A stretch of 64,000 nt of DNA, taken from positions 124,001 to 188,000 of the forward strand of contig JAWLGR010000003.1 in NCBI GenBank assembly GCA_041684965.1, written 5' to 3'. Below are positions 8,523 to 17,375 of this stretch, in pieces. A program made the position numbers and the translations under genes. The first letter of the stretch is position 1; each line of letters begins with the position of its first letter. The notes beneath the pieces were generated by a model, which searched no databases, was not told the origin of the DNA, and saw only the letters and a program-made list of their open reading frames with translations. The stretch is from Mariniphaga sp041684965. Lineage in GTDB: Bacteria > Bacteroidota > Bacteroidia > Bacteroidales > Prolixibacteraceae.

Positions 8523-10493
8523 ATGTACGACATTTTAGAATTGAACAAAAAACTTGTCCCAGAGCTTCGTGATATAGCAAAGGGACTAAAAATCAAACGC
8601 GTAGAAGCTTATAAGAAACAAGATTTAATTTATAAAATACTTGACACTCAAGCAATACAGGAAGCGGAAAAAAAGGTTAAAAAAGACACTACGCAAGATC
8701 AGGCCCCAAAAAAAGAAGAAAGATCAACTTTCAGAAATTTTCTGCGGAAAAAACAAGATACAGATGACAATGTAAATAGTGAAAATCAACAACAGAGCAG
8801 GCGCCCGCGTCGTGGTCGGATTGAACCTGGATCCAAAAGCCAGAGAATGGATGTTCAGGCAAAAAAACCCGATATAAAAGAAAGCACTATCCAGTCGAGG
8901 CAGGATCAAATCAAAGCCATAATTCAAGGCTTTAATGAAAAAACCAAAGGGAATAAAGAAGAAAATAAAACGGAAGAAGTTCAGCCACAGCAGCAACAGC
9001 AACAACAACAACAGCCCCAACTGAACCAGCAGCAACAGCAGCAGCAACAACAATCTCAACAGCAGCAGCAACAGCAGCAACAACAACAACAATCTCAACA
9101 GCAGCAGCAGCAAAAACAACAGCAACCATTTAAGCAACAACAAGCACAACATAAAAAGGAAAAGGAGAAACCCGGAAAGAATCAGGAAGAGAATCAATCT
9201 GCAGCGCATCAAAATATACAAAAAAGCGCAGGTGATACAAGAAAAGAAAATAAAGAGTTGGAAAAACCAAAACTACAAAAAAAAGAGCACCGCGAGCATA
9301 AATCTCATCAGCAAAAACAAAATGGGAATCAGCAGTCGGGAGGACAAACTGCCAGCAGCAAGTATTATGAATTTGATGGTATTGTAACCAACACAGGTGT
9401 TCTGGAAATTTTGCAGGACGGATATGGGTTTCTTCGCTCTTCAGATTTCAACTACCTGAATTCACCAGATGATGTTTACGTTTCACAGTCACAGATAAAG
9501 CTTTTTGGGTTAAAAACCGGTGATACAGTAACAGGAACTGTAAGGCCTCCTAAAGAAGGAGAAAAATATTTTCCGCTCATCAAAATTCTTGAGATTAATG
9601 GCCGGAGCCCACAATACATACGCGACCGCGTTCCATTCGATCACCTTACACCACTTTTCCCGGAAGAAAAGTTTGAACTTACAGGCAATGGGCATGACAA
9701 CATTTCGACACGTGTGGTGGATATGTTTGCCCCAATTGGCAAAGGACAGCGCGGGCTTATAGTAGCTCAACCAAAAACAGGTAAGACGGTGCTGTTAAAA
9801 GAAATTGCCAATGCCATTGCAGCCAATAATCCTGAAGTATACATGATTGTTCTTTTAGTAGACGAACGTCCGGAAGAAGTTACCGATATGGCCCGAAGTG
9901 TAAATGCTGAAGTTGTATCATCAACTTTTGATGAACCAGCTGAAAAACATGTACGGGTTGCCAACATTGTTTTGGAAAAAGCGAAACGGCTTGTTGAGTG
10001 CGGCCATGATGTAGTTATATTGCTTGATTCAATAACCCGCTTAGCGCGGGCATATAATACAGTTCAACCTGCTTCAGGGAAAGTTTTATCGGGAGGAGTT
10101 GATGCCAATGCCTTACATAAGCCTAAACGCTTTTTTGGTGCTGCACGAAATATTGAAGAAGGCGGATCGCTTACCATTCTGGCAACTGCGCTTACTGAAA
10201 CAGGGTCAAAAATGGATGACGTTATTTTTGAGGAATTTAAAGGAACAGGTAATATGGAACTTCAGCTGGACAGGAAACTTTCGAATAAAAGAATATTCCC
10301 ATCTGTTGATATTCCTGCATCGAGTACGCGTAGGGAGGATTTACTCATCCGTAAAGATATGCTTGATAAACTTTGGATATTGCGTAATTATCTGGGGGAT
10401 ATGAATTCTCTTGAAGCAATGGAATTCATGAAAACCAGGTTGATGCGCTCCAACTCAATAGCAGAATTTCTTACTTCTATGAATGACGGTTAA
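8523..10493 (+). CDS. rho: Transcription termination factor Rho with glutamine-rich insertion
   Basis: The RNA-dependent ATPase that ends transcription. Of 656 residues, 1-48 form the Rho_N helical domain; about 49-280 are a disordered, Lys/Arg/Gln-rich insertion; 281-365 are the OB-fold RNA-binding domain (GVLEILQDGYGFLRS); the rest is the ATPase with Walker A AQPKTGKT (about 415-422), Walker B VVILLDS, the Q-loop/R-loop region and VDIPASSTRREDLL. The insertion contains near-pure glutamine tracts at about residues 155-207, written with mixed CAA/CAG codons. E. coli Rho has about 420 residues, so some 230 are extra. Bacteroidota Rho proteins often have such an insertion, and in Bacteroides it is reported to support phase separation. 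Monocistronic, with its own intrinsic terminator. Confidence 0.97.
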   Translation: MYDILELNKKLVPELRDIAKGLKIKRVEAYKKQDLIYKILDTQAIQEAEKKVKKDTTQDQAPKKEERSTFRNFLRKKQDTDDNVNSENQQQSRRPRRGRIEPGSKSQRMDVQAKKPDIKESTIQSRQDQIKAIIQGFNEKTKGNKEENKTEEVQPQQQQQQQQQPQLNQQQQQQQQQSQQQQQQQQQQQQSQQQQQQKQQQPFKQQQAQHKKEKEKPGKNQEENQSAAHQNIQKSAGDTRKENKELEKPKLQKKEHREHKSHQQKQNGNQQSGGQTASSKYYEFDGIVTNTGVLEILQDGYGFLRSSDFNYLNSPDDVYVSQSQIKLFGLKTGDTVTGTVRPPKEGEKYFPLIKILEINGRSPQYIRDRVPFDHLTPLFPEEKFELTGNGHDNISTRVVDMFAPIGKGQRGLIVAQPKTGKTVLLKEIANAIAANNPEVYMIVLLVDERPEEVTDMARSVNAEVVSSTFDEPAEKHVRVANIVLEKAKRLVECGHDVVILLDSITRLARAYNTVQPASGKVLSGGVDANALHKPKRFFGAARNIEEGGSLTILATALTETGSKMDDVIFEEFKGTGNMELQLDRKLSNKRIFPSVDIPASSTRREDLLIRKDMLDKLWILRNYLGDMNSLEAMEFMKTRLMRSNSIAEFLTSMNDG

Positions 10494-10520
10494 AATTTTA
10501 TATACATCCAACTAAATAAA

Positions 10521-10552
10521 AGCAGGCGATTAAGCCTGCTTTTTTTATTTTT
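10521..10552 (+). terminator. Intrinsic terminator of rho
   Basis: AGCAGGC (10521-10527), six-base loop, GCCTGCT (10534-10540), then TTTTTTATTTTT. A perfect 7-bp stem with a U-tract 27 bases after the rho stop. Confidence 0.9.
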
Positions 10553-10620
10553 ATCAATTATAAATTACACAATATCGTATTTTTTGTTATCTGCACATTA
10601 CAAATTCAATTAAAATCTGC

Positions 10621-10628
10621 TATTTTTG
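10621..10628 (+). promoter_or_regulatory. -7 promoter element of the DUF4143-type ATPase gene
   Basis: TATTTTTG matches TAnnTTTG. The predicted start site near 10635 lies ten bases before the TTG start at 10645 and supports that unusual start codon. Confidence 0.45.
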
Positions 10629-10644
10629 TGAAAAAATTTGAACA

Positions 10645-11820
10645 TTGGAATTTTTATATATAAATCATAAAACCATTGTAGAAAGCACACAGCCTACACT
10701 GCGCAGAAATTTGGCGAATACGATTGACTGGTCACAACAGTTAATATGCATCAAAGGTTTTCGAGGTGTAGGGAAAACCACCTTTCTGCTTGATTTCCTT
10801 AAACAAGAGTATCCAGGAGATGCTTCGGTTTTGTATGTCGATTTGAATAATTTTTACTTTACTAACCGAACAATTATATCCTTTGCCGATGAATTTTTTA
10901 AAAAAGGAGGTAAAGTTCTGTTTTTAGACCAGATACAGAAGTATCCAAACTGGTCGGCTGAATTACGCCAATGTTACAAGCGGCTGCCTAAACTAAAAAT
11001 TATTTTTACTTCCTCACCTGTTTTACGTATTACTGAAGATAACCCAAACCTTAAAGGAATTGTTAAGGTAAATCACCTCGAAGGATTATCATTCAGAGAA
11101 TACTTAAACCACATTACAGGAAATGAATTTCAGGTATATTCGATTACAGAAATATTTGAAAACCATGCAGAAATTGCAAGAAAAATTATTTCCAAAGTCC
11201 GGCCTCTTGCCTACTTTGGCGATTATCTGAAAAATGGAATTTATCCTTACATATTTGACCAACCCACCTTTTACTCCAGCCAGTTATTAAAGCACATCAA
11301 CCTGGCTCTGGAGATTGATGTGCCCTATATTAACCAAATTGAGTTAAAATATCTTTCAAAACTCAGAAAGCTGTTGTATATCATAGGAACGGAGACACCT
11401 TTTTCGCCAAATGTGAGTAAATTAGCAGCCGATATTAATACATCACGTGCTACCGTAATGAATTATCTGCGATATCTGAAAAATGCCAAACTTATTCAGT
11501 TGCTGTATGCCAACGGTGATGAAAATGAAATGAAGAAACCGGAAAAGGTTTATATGCACAATACTAACCTGCTTTATACTATAGCGCCTGACAATGCCGG
11601 CAAAGTAAATTTACGACATACGTTTTTTTATAATCAGGTTGGATATAACAATACCATAAACAGTTCAGCAACTGCAGATTTTTTGATTAATAACACCTGG
11701 CATGTGCAGGTTGGCGGACATAAAATTGAAGCACCGGAAGATCAATTTGCCGCAGCTGATATGATAGAGACCGGTCAGGACAATAAAATTCCTTTGTGGC
11801 TGTTCGGATTTTTATATTAA
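10645..11820 (+). CDS. AAA-type ATPase with C-terminal DUF4143-like domain
   Basis: A 391-residue P-loop protein of the AAA_14/DUF4143 group, which is widespread, of unknown role, and often carried in variable numbers per genome. Visible are Walker A GFRGVGKTT near residues 38-46, a Walker B-like VLFLDQIQ near 92-99 in which the usual second acidic residue is Gln, the sensor IIFTSSPV, LSFREYL, and a C-terminal winged-helix segment (KLAADINTSRATVMNYLRYL) before the domain that in relatives resembles a nuclease fold. The start is TTG. The gene ends 44 bases before nifJ, but no functional link is evident. The weakened Walker B may mean slow ATP hydrolysis. Confidence 0.75.
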   Translation: MEFLYINHKTIVESTQPTLRRNLANTIDWSQQLICIKGFRGVGKTTFLLDFLKQEYPGDASVLYVDLNNFYFTNRTIISFADEFFKKGGKVLFLDQIQKYPNWSAELRQCYKRLPKLKIIFTSSPVLRITEDNPNLKGIVKVNHLEGLSFREYLNHITGNEFQVYSITEIFENHAEIARKIISKVRPLAYFGDYLKNGIYPYIFDQPTFYSSQLLKHINLALEIDVPYINQIELKYLSKLRKLLYIIGTETPFSPNVSKLAADINTSRATVMNYLRYLKNAKLIQLLYANGDENEMKKPEKVYMHNTNLLYTIAPDNAGKVNLRHTFFYNQVGYNNTINSSATADFLINNTWHVQVGGHKIEAPEDQFAAADMIETGQDNKIPLWLFGFLY

Positions 11821-11864
11821 AGAAACAAAAAGGACAATTAATTAATAGATAAACAAGGACAAAA

Positions 11865-14800
11865 ATGACAAAACAAAAAAAATTCATCACTTGTGACGGT
11901 AATTATGCTGCCTCGCACATCAGCTATATGTTTAGCGAAGTGGCCTGTATTTATCCGATTACACCATCATCAAATATGGCAGAGAATGTTGACGAATGGG
12001 CATCACTAGGCAAAAAGAACATGTTTGGCCGCCCGGTTCGTCTTGCAGAAATGCAAAGCGAGGGAGGTGCTGCCGGAGCGGTTCATGGCGCATTGCAGTC
12101 GGGCGCTGTTACCACTACTTATACAGCTTCTCAGGGACTGTTGCTGATGATTCCCAACATGTATAAAATAGCAGGAGAACTGCTTCCAACCGTATTTCAT
12201 GTCAGTGCACGCGCAATAGCAGGACATGCCCTTTCAATATTCGGAGACCACAGCGACATTTATGCTGCACGACAAACAGGGTTCGCAATGATTGCTTCCG
12301 GATCGGTGCAGGAAGAAATGGACCTGGCAGGTGTTGCTCATCTGGCAACAATGAAGGCAAGGGTACCATTCCTGGCATTCTTTGATGGATTCAGAACTTC
12401 CCATGAAGTGCAAAAGATAGAAGCTATCCAGATGGAAGATATCGTTCCACTGCTTGACCAGGAAGCCCTGCAGGAATTCCGCAACAGGGCTCTTAATCCT
12501 GAACATCCTGTAACCCGGGGTACTGCACAAAATCCTGATATCTTCTTCCAGGCTAAAGAATCAGCAAATAAATTCTATGATGCTGTTCCTGACATTGTTG
12601 CCAATTACATGAAGGAGATTTCTGCTCTCACCGGCCGTGAATACCACCCTTTCGATTATTATGGTGACCCGGAAGCAGAAAATATTATAATTGCCATGGG
12701 TTCTGTAACTGAAACAATAAAGGAATCTATAGATTATCTGGCATCCCAGGGGAAAAAAGTTGGTATGGTTGCAGTTCACCTGTTCCGTCCATTCTCAGTA
12801 AAATATTTTTTACAGGCACTTCCAAAAAATGTAAAAAGAATTGCTGTACTTGACAGGGCAAAAGAACCGGGAGCTGCCGGAGAACCACTTTACCTTGATA
12901 TAAAAGCAAATTTCTATGGTAAGGAAAATGCGCCAATTATTGTTGGTGGCCGTTATGGATTAGGCTCAAAAGATACTACACCATCTCAAATCATTTCAGT
13001 ATATGAAAACCTTGAAATGAATGAGCCTAAGAATGATTTCACAATTGGTATTGTTGACGATGTTACCTTTAAGTCACTTCCGTTAAAAGAGGAAATCGAT
13101 ATCACACCAAAAGGGACCTATCAGGCAAAATTCTATGGACTTGGTTCAGATGGAACAGTGGGTGCAAATAAAAACTCAATTAAGATTATAGGCGATGCCA
13201 CTGATAAGTATTGCCAGGGATATTTCCAGTACGATTCAAAAAAATCAGGAGGATTCACCTGTTCACACCTGCGGTTTGGTGATAAGCCTATCCGCTCTAC
13301 CTACCTGGTTACAACTCCCGATTTTGTGGCTTGCCATGTTCCTGCCTACATTCACCTTTACGACGTTCTGAAAGGATTAAAAAAAGGAGGCTCATTCCTG
13401 TTAAATTCCATATGGGATGAAGAAGAAACCAAACGCAGGCTTCCTGATTCCATGAAGAAATACCTTGCCGAAAATGAGATTAAATTTTATATTATCAACG
13501 GCACAAAACTAGGTGATGATATTGGCTTAGGTTCACGTACCAATACCATTATGCAGTCGGCATTCTTTAAAATAACAGGAGTTATTCCTTTCGAAATGGC
13601 AGTGGATGAAATGAAAAAAGCCATTGTTAAAACCTACGGTAAAAAAGGCGAAAAAATAGTTAATATGAACTTTGCCGCAGTTGAAGCCGGAGGGAAAAAT
13701 GTACATAAGGTAGAAATTCCTACAGAATGGAAAAATATAGAAGTAAGTGAAACCAATGGGTCAGCAGAACGTCCGGATTATATTGTTAAGGTTGTAGATG
13801 TTATTAACAGCCAGCGAGGTGACAATCTTCCTGTTTCAACATTTATCGGCTCCGAAGATGGAACATTCCCTCTGGGTACGGCAGCTTTTGAAAAACGGGG
13901 TATTGCTGTAAGTATTCCTGAATGGCAGACCGAAAATTGTATTCAGTGCAACCAATGTGCCTATGTTTGTCCACATGCTGCCATTCGTCCATTCCTGTTA
14001 ACGGAAGAAGAAGTTGCAGCTGCGCCTGAAGGTACTGAAACCCGGGTGGCAACTCCATCGAAAATGTACAATGGATTAAACTTCCGTATTCAGGTGAGTG
14101 TTCTCGACTGTACAGGATGTGGCAACTGCGTGGAGGTTTGTCCGTCGAAAGTGAAATCTCTTGTTATGGAACCTCTGGACAGCCAACGTAAAGAAATAGA
14201 GCGCTGGGATTACATGGTCAATAAGGTTTCATTGAAAGAAAAAGTAATAGATAAAACCAAATCAGTTAAAAATTCACAATTTGCCCAGCCCCTGTTTGAA
14301 TTCTCGGGAGCATGTGCAGGATGTGGAGAAACACCTTACATTAAGCTGATTACCCAATTATATGGCGAGCGTATGATGGTTGCCAATGCTACCGGATGTT
14401 CATCTATTTTTGGTGGCTCAGCACCTTCCACGCCTTACTGCAAAAACAATGACTCAGGGCATGGACCAGCATGGGCAAATTCACTGTTTGAAGACAATGC
14501 TGAATATGGGTTCGGATTTGCAGAAGGAGTATCAGCACAGCGAAACCGTCTTGCTGATATTATGAATGCAGCTATCAATAATGGAGCTTCTGAAACAGAA
14601 ATTGAAGCCTTTAGCTACTGGCTTGAAAATAAAAACAATGGTGCGACATCAGCTGAAGCTTCATCAAAGGTTTTGGATGCCGTTGCCAACAGCACAAGCG
14701 AATATGCCATAGAAATTACCAAATTGAAACAGTACCTGACCAAAAAATCCATCTGGATATTTGGTGGTGACGGTTGGGCATACGATATAGGTTTCGGTGG

Positions 14801-15425
14801 TCTCGACCATGTGATGGCCAGTGGAGAAGATGTAAATATACTGGTAATGGACACTGAGGTTTATTCAAATACCGGTGGGCAGTCATCTAAAGCAACACCT
14901 GTTGGAGCAGTTGCAAAATTTGCAGCTTCGGGTAAAAAAATCCGTAAAAAAGACCTCGGAGCCATGATGATGACTTACGGATATGTTTATGTAGCACAGG
15001 TAGCAATGGGAGCCAACCAGGCTCAATACCTGAGAGCACTGAAGGAAGCAGAATCCTATCCGGGACCGTCCATTATCATTGCTTATGCACCATGTATCAG
15101 CCATGGGTTAAGAGCAGGTATGGGTAACACGCAGGATGAGGAAAAACGGGCAGTTGAAGCAGGTTACTGGTCATTGTTCCGGTACAATCCACTCCTTGAA
15201 CAGGAAGGAAAGAATCCGTTCCAGCTTGATTCAAAAGAACCTGACTGGAGTAAGTTCCAAACATTCCTGAATGGTGAAGTACGTTATACATCACTGAAAA
15301 AATCATTCCCTGCCGAAGCAGATGAATTGTTTGCCGCAGCAGAAGAAAATGCAAAATGGCGTCATAATTCTTATAAGCGACTTGCATCTATGGATTTCTC
15401 AAAACCTGTGGTAGTAGTCGCCTGA
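11865..15425 (+). CDS. nifJ: Pyruvate:ferredoxin (flavodoxin) oxidoreductase
   Basis: A single-chain PFOR of 1,186 residues that cleaves pyruvate with CoA to acetyl-CoA and CO2 and reduces ferredoxin or flavodoxin. Domains in order: pyrimidine-binding TPP domain from the N-terminus (CDGNYAASHISY, YPITPSS), transketolase-C-like domain, the gamma domain, a two-cluster ferredoxin domain with CxxCxxCxxxCP motifs starting at C692 and C749, and the TPP diphosphate-binding domain (CAGCGETPY, NATGCSSIFGG, GDGWAYDIGFGGLDH). All cluster cysteines appear present and the length is normal. It is followed by a strong terminator. The enzyme marks an anaerobic or microaerobic central metabolism. Confidence 0.97.
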   Translation: MTKQKKFITCDGNYAASHISYMFSEVACIYPITPSSNMAENVDEWASLGKKNMFGRPVRLAEMQSEGGAAGAVHGALQSGAVTTTYTASQGLLLMIPNMYKIAGELLPTVFHVSARAIAGHALSIFGDHSDIYAARQTGFAMIASGSVQEEMDLAGVAHLATMKARVPFLAFFDGFRTSHEVQKIEAIQMEDIVPLLDQEALQEFRNRALNPEHPVTRGTAQNPDIFFQAKESANKFYDAVPDIVANYMKEISALTGREYHPFDYYGDPEAENIIIAMGSVTETIKESIDYLASQGKKVGMVAVHLFRPFSVKYFLQALPKNVKRIAVLDRAKEPGAAGEPLYLDIKANFYGKENAPIIVGGRYGLGSKDTTPSQIISVYENLEMNEPKNDFTIGIVDDVTFKSLPLKEEIDITPKGTYQAKFYGLGSDGTVGANKNSIKIIGDATDKYCQGYFQYDSKKSGGFTCSHLRFGDKPIRSTYLVTTPDFVACHVPAYIHLYDVLKGLKKGGSFLLNSIWDEEETKRRLPDSMKKYLAENEIKFYIINGTKLGDDIGLGSRTNTIMQSAFFKITGVIPFEMAVDEMKKAIVKTYGKKGEKIVNMNFAAVEAGGKNVHKVEIPTEWKNIEVSETNGSAERPDYIVKVVDVINSQRGDNLPVSTFIGSEDGTFPLGTAAFEKRGIAVSIPEWQTENCIQCNQCAYVCPHAAIRPFLLTEEEVAAAPEGTETRVATPSKMYNGLNFRIQVSVLDCTGCGNCVEVCPSKVKSLVMEPLDSQRKEIERWDYMVNKVSLKEKVIDKTKSVKNSQFAQPLFEFSGACAGCGETPYIKLITQLYGERMMVANATGCSSIFGGSAPSTPYCKNNDSGHGPAWANSLFEDNAEYGFGFAEGVSAQRNRLADIMNAAINNGASETEIEAFSYWLENKNNGATSAEASSKVLDAVANSTSEYAIEITKLKQYLTKKSIWIFGGDGWAYDIGFGGLDHVMASGEDVNILVMDTEVYSNTGGQSSKATPVGAVAKFAASGKKIRKKDLGAMMMTYGYVYVAQVAMGANQAQYLRALKEAESYPGPSIIIAYAPCISHGLRAGMGNTQDEEKRAVEAGYWSLFRYNPLLEQEGKNPFQLDSKEPDWSKFQTFLNGEVRYTSLKKSFPAEADELFAAAEENAKWRHNSYKRLASMDFSKPVVVVA

Positions 15426-15462
15426 GAAACTTCAATGATTAATAGAAATTAATCACTATAGA

Positions 15463-15498
15463 AACAGCCGGTACAGTTTGTACCGGCTGTTTTATTTA
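15463..15498 (+). terminator. Intrinsic terminator of nifJ
   Basis: AACAGCCGGTAC (15463-15474), five-base loop, GTACCGGCTGTT (15480-15491), then TTATTT. A perfect 12-bp stem 38 bases after the nifJ stop. Confidence 0.9.
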
Positions 15499-15680
15499 AA
15501 TACAATGCAATTTGATTGCTCCTGAAAGTCTTTAATGCTTCGTACATTTGCCTTCTAAATCAAGGAATAATAACATTATCCTGAATTAATCCCAAATGCT
15601 GTTCTTTGCCTGCCTTCAATAAAAAGACAATAGAAACCCAAATTCCAAAACTACTTACTCAAACTACTTATACTGAAAAC

Positions 15681-15764
15681 CTTACACTATTGCCACACTT
15701 TTCTTAAGCAGTTTGCATCGGTATTCTACCTGCTTAAAAGGGTTCGGAATAAAAAAAGTGTAAG
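15681..15764. repeat. Nested inverted repeats (84-base foldback)
   Basis: Outer arms CTTACACT (15681-15688) and AGTGTAAG (15757-15764) enclose inner arms TTAAGCAG (15704-15711) and CTGCTTAA (15730-15737), with an 18-base tip. Together they could fold as one interrupted hairpin. This fits a small structured RNA, a degenerate miniature transposable element, or a recombination site; the sequence does not decide. Confidence 0.5.
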
Positions 15765-15800
15765 ATACCGGGTTATTAGATTATGCTCCAGTTTTGAGCC

Positions 15801-15909
15801 GTAACAAATTCAGGACATATTCGGAACAAATTCGGTACAAATTCGGTAATTCGCGAATTTGTAGCAAATTTGTATCGAATTTGTTCCGAGTTTAATACGA
15901 ATTTAATCC
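15801..15909. repeat. Array of 11-bp units: four direct, then five inverted copies
   Basis: Four consecutive 11-mers (GTAACAAATTC, AGGACATATTC, GGAACAAATTC, GGTACAAATTC; 15801-15844) are followed by a 10-base centre and five 11-mers in the opposite sense (GAATTTGTAGC, AAATTTGTATC, GAATTTGTTCC, GAGTTTAATAC, GAATTTAATCC; 15855-15909). The register is unbroken throughout. The centre includes the perfect palindrome AATTCGCGAATT (15848-15859). An 11-bp period is not a multiple of three, so this is not coding; it is close to one helical turn. Confidence 0.85.
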
Positions 15910-16189
15910 GGTTAAAATCATCATTCTCTTACATCGGGGATTCTTTGATGTAATTCAGGAATTAGAAAAAAGATTACATCTCTGCTCAGATATTATGCGC
16001 AGAATTAATGAAATCGCCACTCAAAAAATAAAATTGAAATAACAGATTGATGGTTAATGGCAGCAAAGCAATTAGTACATAACCAGTACCAAGGATGACA
16101 GGTAATATTATAATAGTGTCTGAATGATCCCTTCCTCCCGCAGGCATACTTAGCCCCGGCAGCAGCTTTTCATTTAAAGAATCCTTCCA

Positions 16190-17068
16190 CTAGTTACGGA
16201 CTGCATTCCAATTTTCAATTACGGCATTGTTCCCGGTTCGCACCTGTACTGTTCCTAAAATCTTTCCTTCTTCAATACGGCCGCTAAAAATGTATCTGTT
16301 ACCATTTGAAGGATGAGTTCCGGCAAAACGAATCCTGTCGCCGGAAAGAATACTTTCTTCTGTATTCAAAGATGTGTTTCCTGATTTAGCCTTAACCTCA
16401 ATCTCCTGAAATTTTTGATTTATATCCATAGAAAATTCACTTCCCTGGGTTTTCCATTTCCAGTTTCCAGATGCATCTGCAGGGATAATCCAAAAATAAA
16501 CATCGCTATAGCCTTCTTTCACATGTTTATCAGGCTGCCAGTCGTCCATATCAAAATCATGCGAAACAATGCGTGTTCCAGGCTTCAGATTTTTGAGCAG
16601 ATGCGGGCGAAGTTTCAGATTTACCGAATTCAGCAAATACATAGTTATCACACTTGCCCTGCTAAAATCTGTTTTAAAAATATCGTCCTGCATAAAAAGA
16701 ACTTTATTTTCCACACCTTGTTTCACGGCGTTCTCCTTTGCTTCCTTAATTCGTTTTGGATCTATATCTATTCCATGACCAACTGCTCCTCTTTTAGCAG
16801 CGGCAATTACAATTCTGCCATCGCCGGATCCCAGGTCAATTACGTAATCGCCGGGCACTACATTAACCATGTCAAGCATTATTTCAACTACATTTTCAGA
16901 AGTAGGAACAAAGGGAACATCCAGATTTTGCGCTTTCAATTCAGGAAGAAGGAAAAGCAAAACAACAAGGATGATGTTTGATGGAAACATAAGGAATGCA
17001 GCCTTTGGATTCAGGAATTTCCTGGTAACGGCAAATAAAGAAGAAGAATAGGTCAAAATAGTTTTCAT
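16190..17068 (-). CDS. Class I SAM-dependent methyltransferase with N-terminal export-like segment
   Basis: A 292-residue protein. Residues about 28-47 are a hydrophobic stretch ending in LPELKAQN, like a signal peptide or membrane anchor. The methyltransferase core follows: motif I DLGSGDGRIVIAAAKRG, the acidic GIDIDPKRI, VLFMQDDIF, then YLLNSVNLKLRPHLLKNL and the GTRIVSHDFDMDDW strand. The last 60 residues form a beta-rich tail (GNRYIFSGRIEEGKILGTV). Family members with this build are known but their substrate is not. Either it acts outside the cytoplasm, where SAM is not expected, or the hydrophobic stretch anchors a cytoplasmic domain. An alternative start at MFPSN (residue 27) would make a shorter leader. 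Monocistronic, next to the left end of the integrated element. Confidence 0.75.
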   Translation of the reverse strand: MKTILTYSSSLFAVTRKFLNPKAAFLMFPSNIILVVLLFLLPELKAQNLDVPFVPTSENVVEIMLDMVNVVPGDYVIDLGSGDGRIVIAAAKRGAVGHGIDIDPKRIKEAKENAVKQGVENKVLFMQDDIFKTDFSRASVITMYLLNSVNLKLRPHLLKNLKPGTRIVSHDFDMDDWQPDKHVKEGYSDVYFWIIPADASGNWKWKTQGSEFSMDINQKFQEIEVKAKSGNTSLNTEESILSGDRIRFAGTHPSNGNRYIFSGRIEEGKILGTVQVRTGNNAVIENWNAVRN

Positions 17069-17229
17069 TTTAATAGTCTTTACAGTTTATCTCATAAATT
17101 TAAGATTTTTATATGAATAACAAGCTGATGGAATGCATCCATTTCAGCATGAAAGATAGGTTTTTAAAAGGAAAATAGATTTTAAATATTTTACATATAG
17201 CATACAATTAACAAAAATACCGCTAATTC

Positions 17230-17250
17230 AAAGAGCCACTCACGGGACTC
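17230..17250. repeat. Left attachment-site repeat (displaced tRNA-Thr 3' end)
   Basis: Identical over 21 bases to 38955-38975. It has only the T-arm and acceptor 3' part of the tRNA, so it is a displaced fragment and not a tRNA gene. Confidence 0.9.
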
Positions 17251-17308
17251 TTGGTGAAACTGATTAAAACATTGATTAAGAATCTGTTGCATGGGGTGTA
17301 AAATAAAC

Positions 17309-17327
17309 TACTGGACAGGACACTGGA
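17309..17327. promoter_or_regulatory. Probable integrase arm-type sites, left end
   Basis: TACTGGACAG (17309-17318) and the related CACTGGA (17321-17327) match sites clustered inside the right end (38712-38883). They lie between the attachment repeat and the integrase promoter, so integrase binding could also control its own gene. Confidence 0.55.
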
Positions 17328-17344
17328 TGACGAAAGAAATAAAC

Positions 17345-17352
17345 TACCTTTG
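17345..17352 (+). promoter_or_regulatory. -7 promoter element of the integrase gene
   Basis: TACCTTTG matches TAnnTTTG exactly and lies 23 bases before the ATG at 17376, next to the probable integrase arm sites. Confidence 0.5.
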
Positions 17353-17375
17353 AACCATCACTAAAATCAGTAAAA

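Larger units (their letters stand above)
15499..16189. other. Gene-free stretch holding two repeat structures
   Basis: No credible reading frame was found between the nifJ terminator and the methyltransferase gene. The stretch holds a nested foldback (15681-15764) and an array of 11-bp units in two orientations (15801-15909), entered separately. The remainder shows nothing recognised. Confidence 0.5.

Noticed and set aside
8724..9221. Antisense frame in rho encoding long leucine runs
   Set aside because: It is the complement of the CAA/CAG glutamine tracts and carries no independent gene signal.
17230..17250. Possible second tRNA-Thr at the left end of the element
   Set aside because: Only the T-arm/acceptor 3' part is present; no D-arm or anticodon arm. 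It is the displaced attachment repeat.
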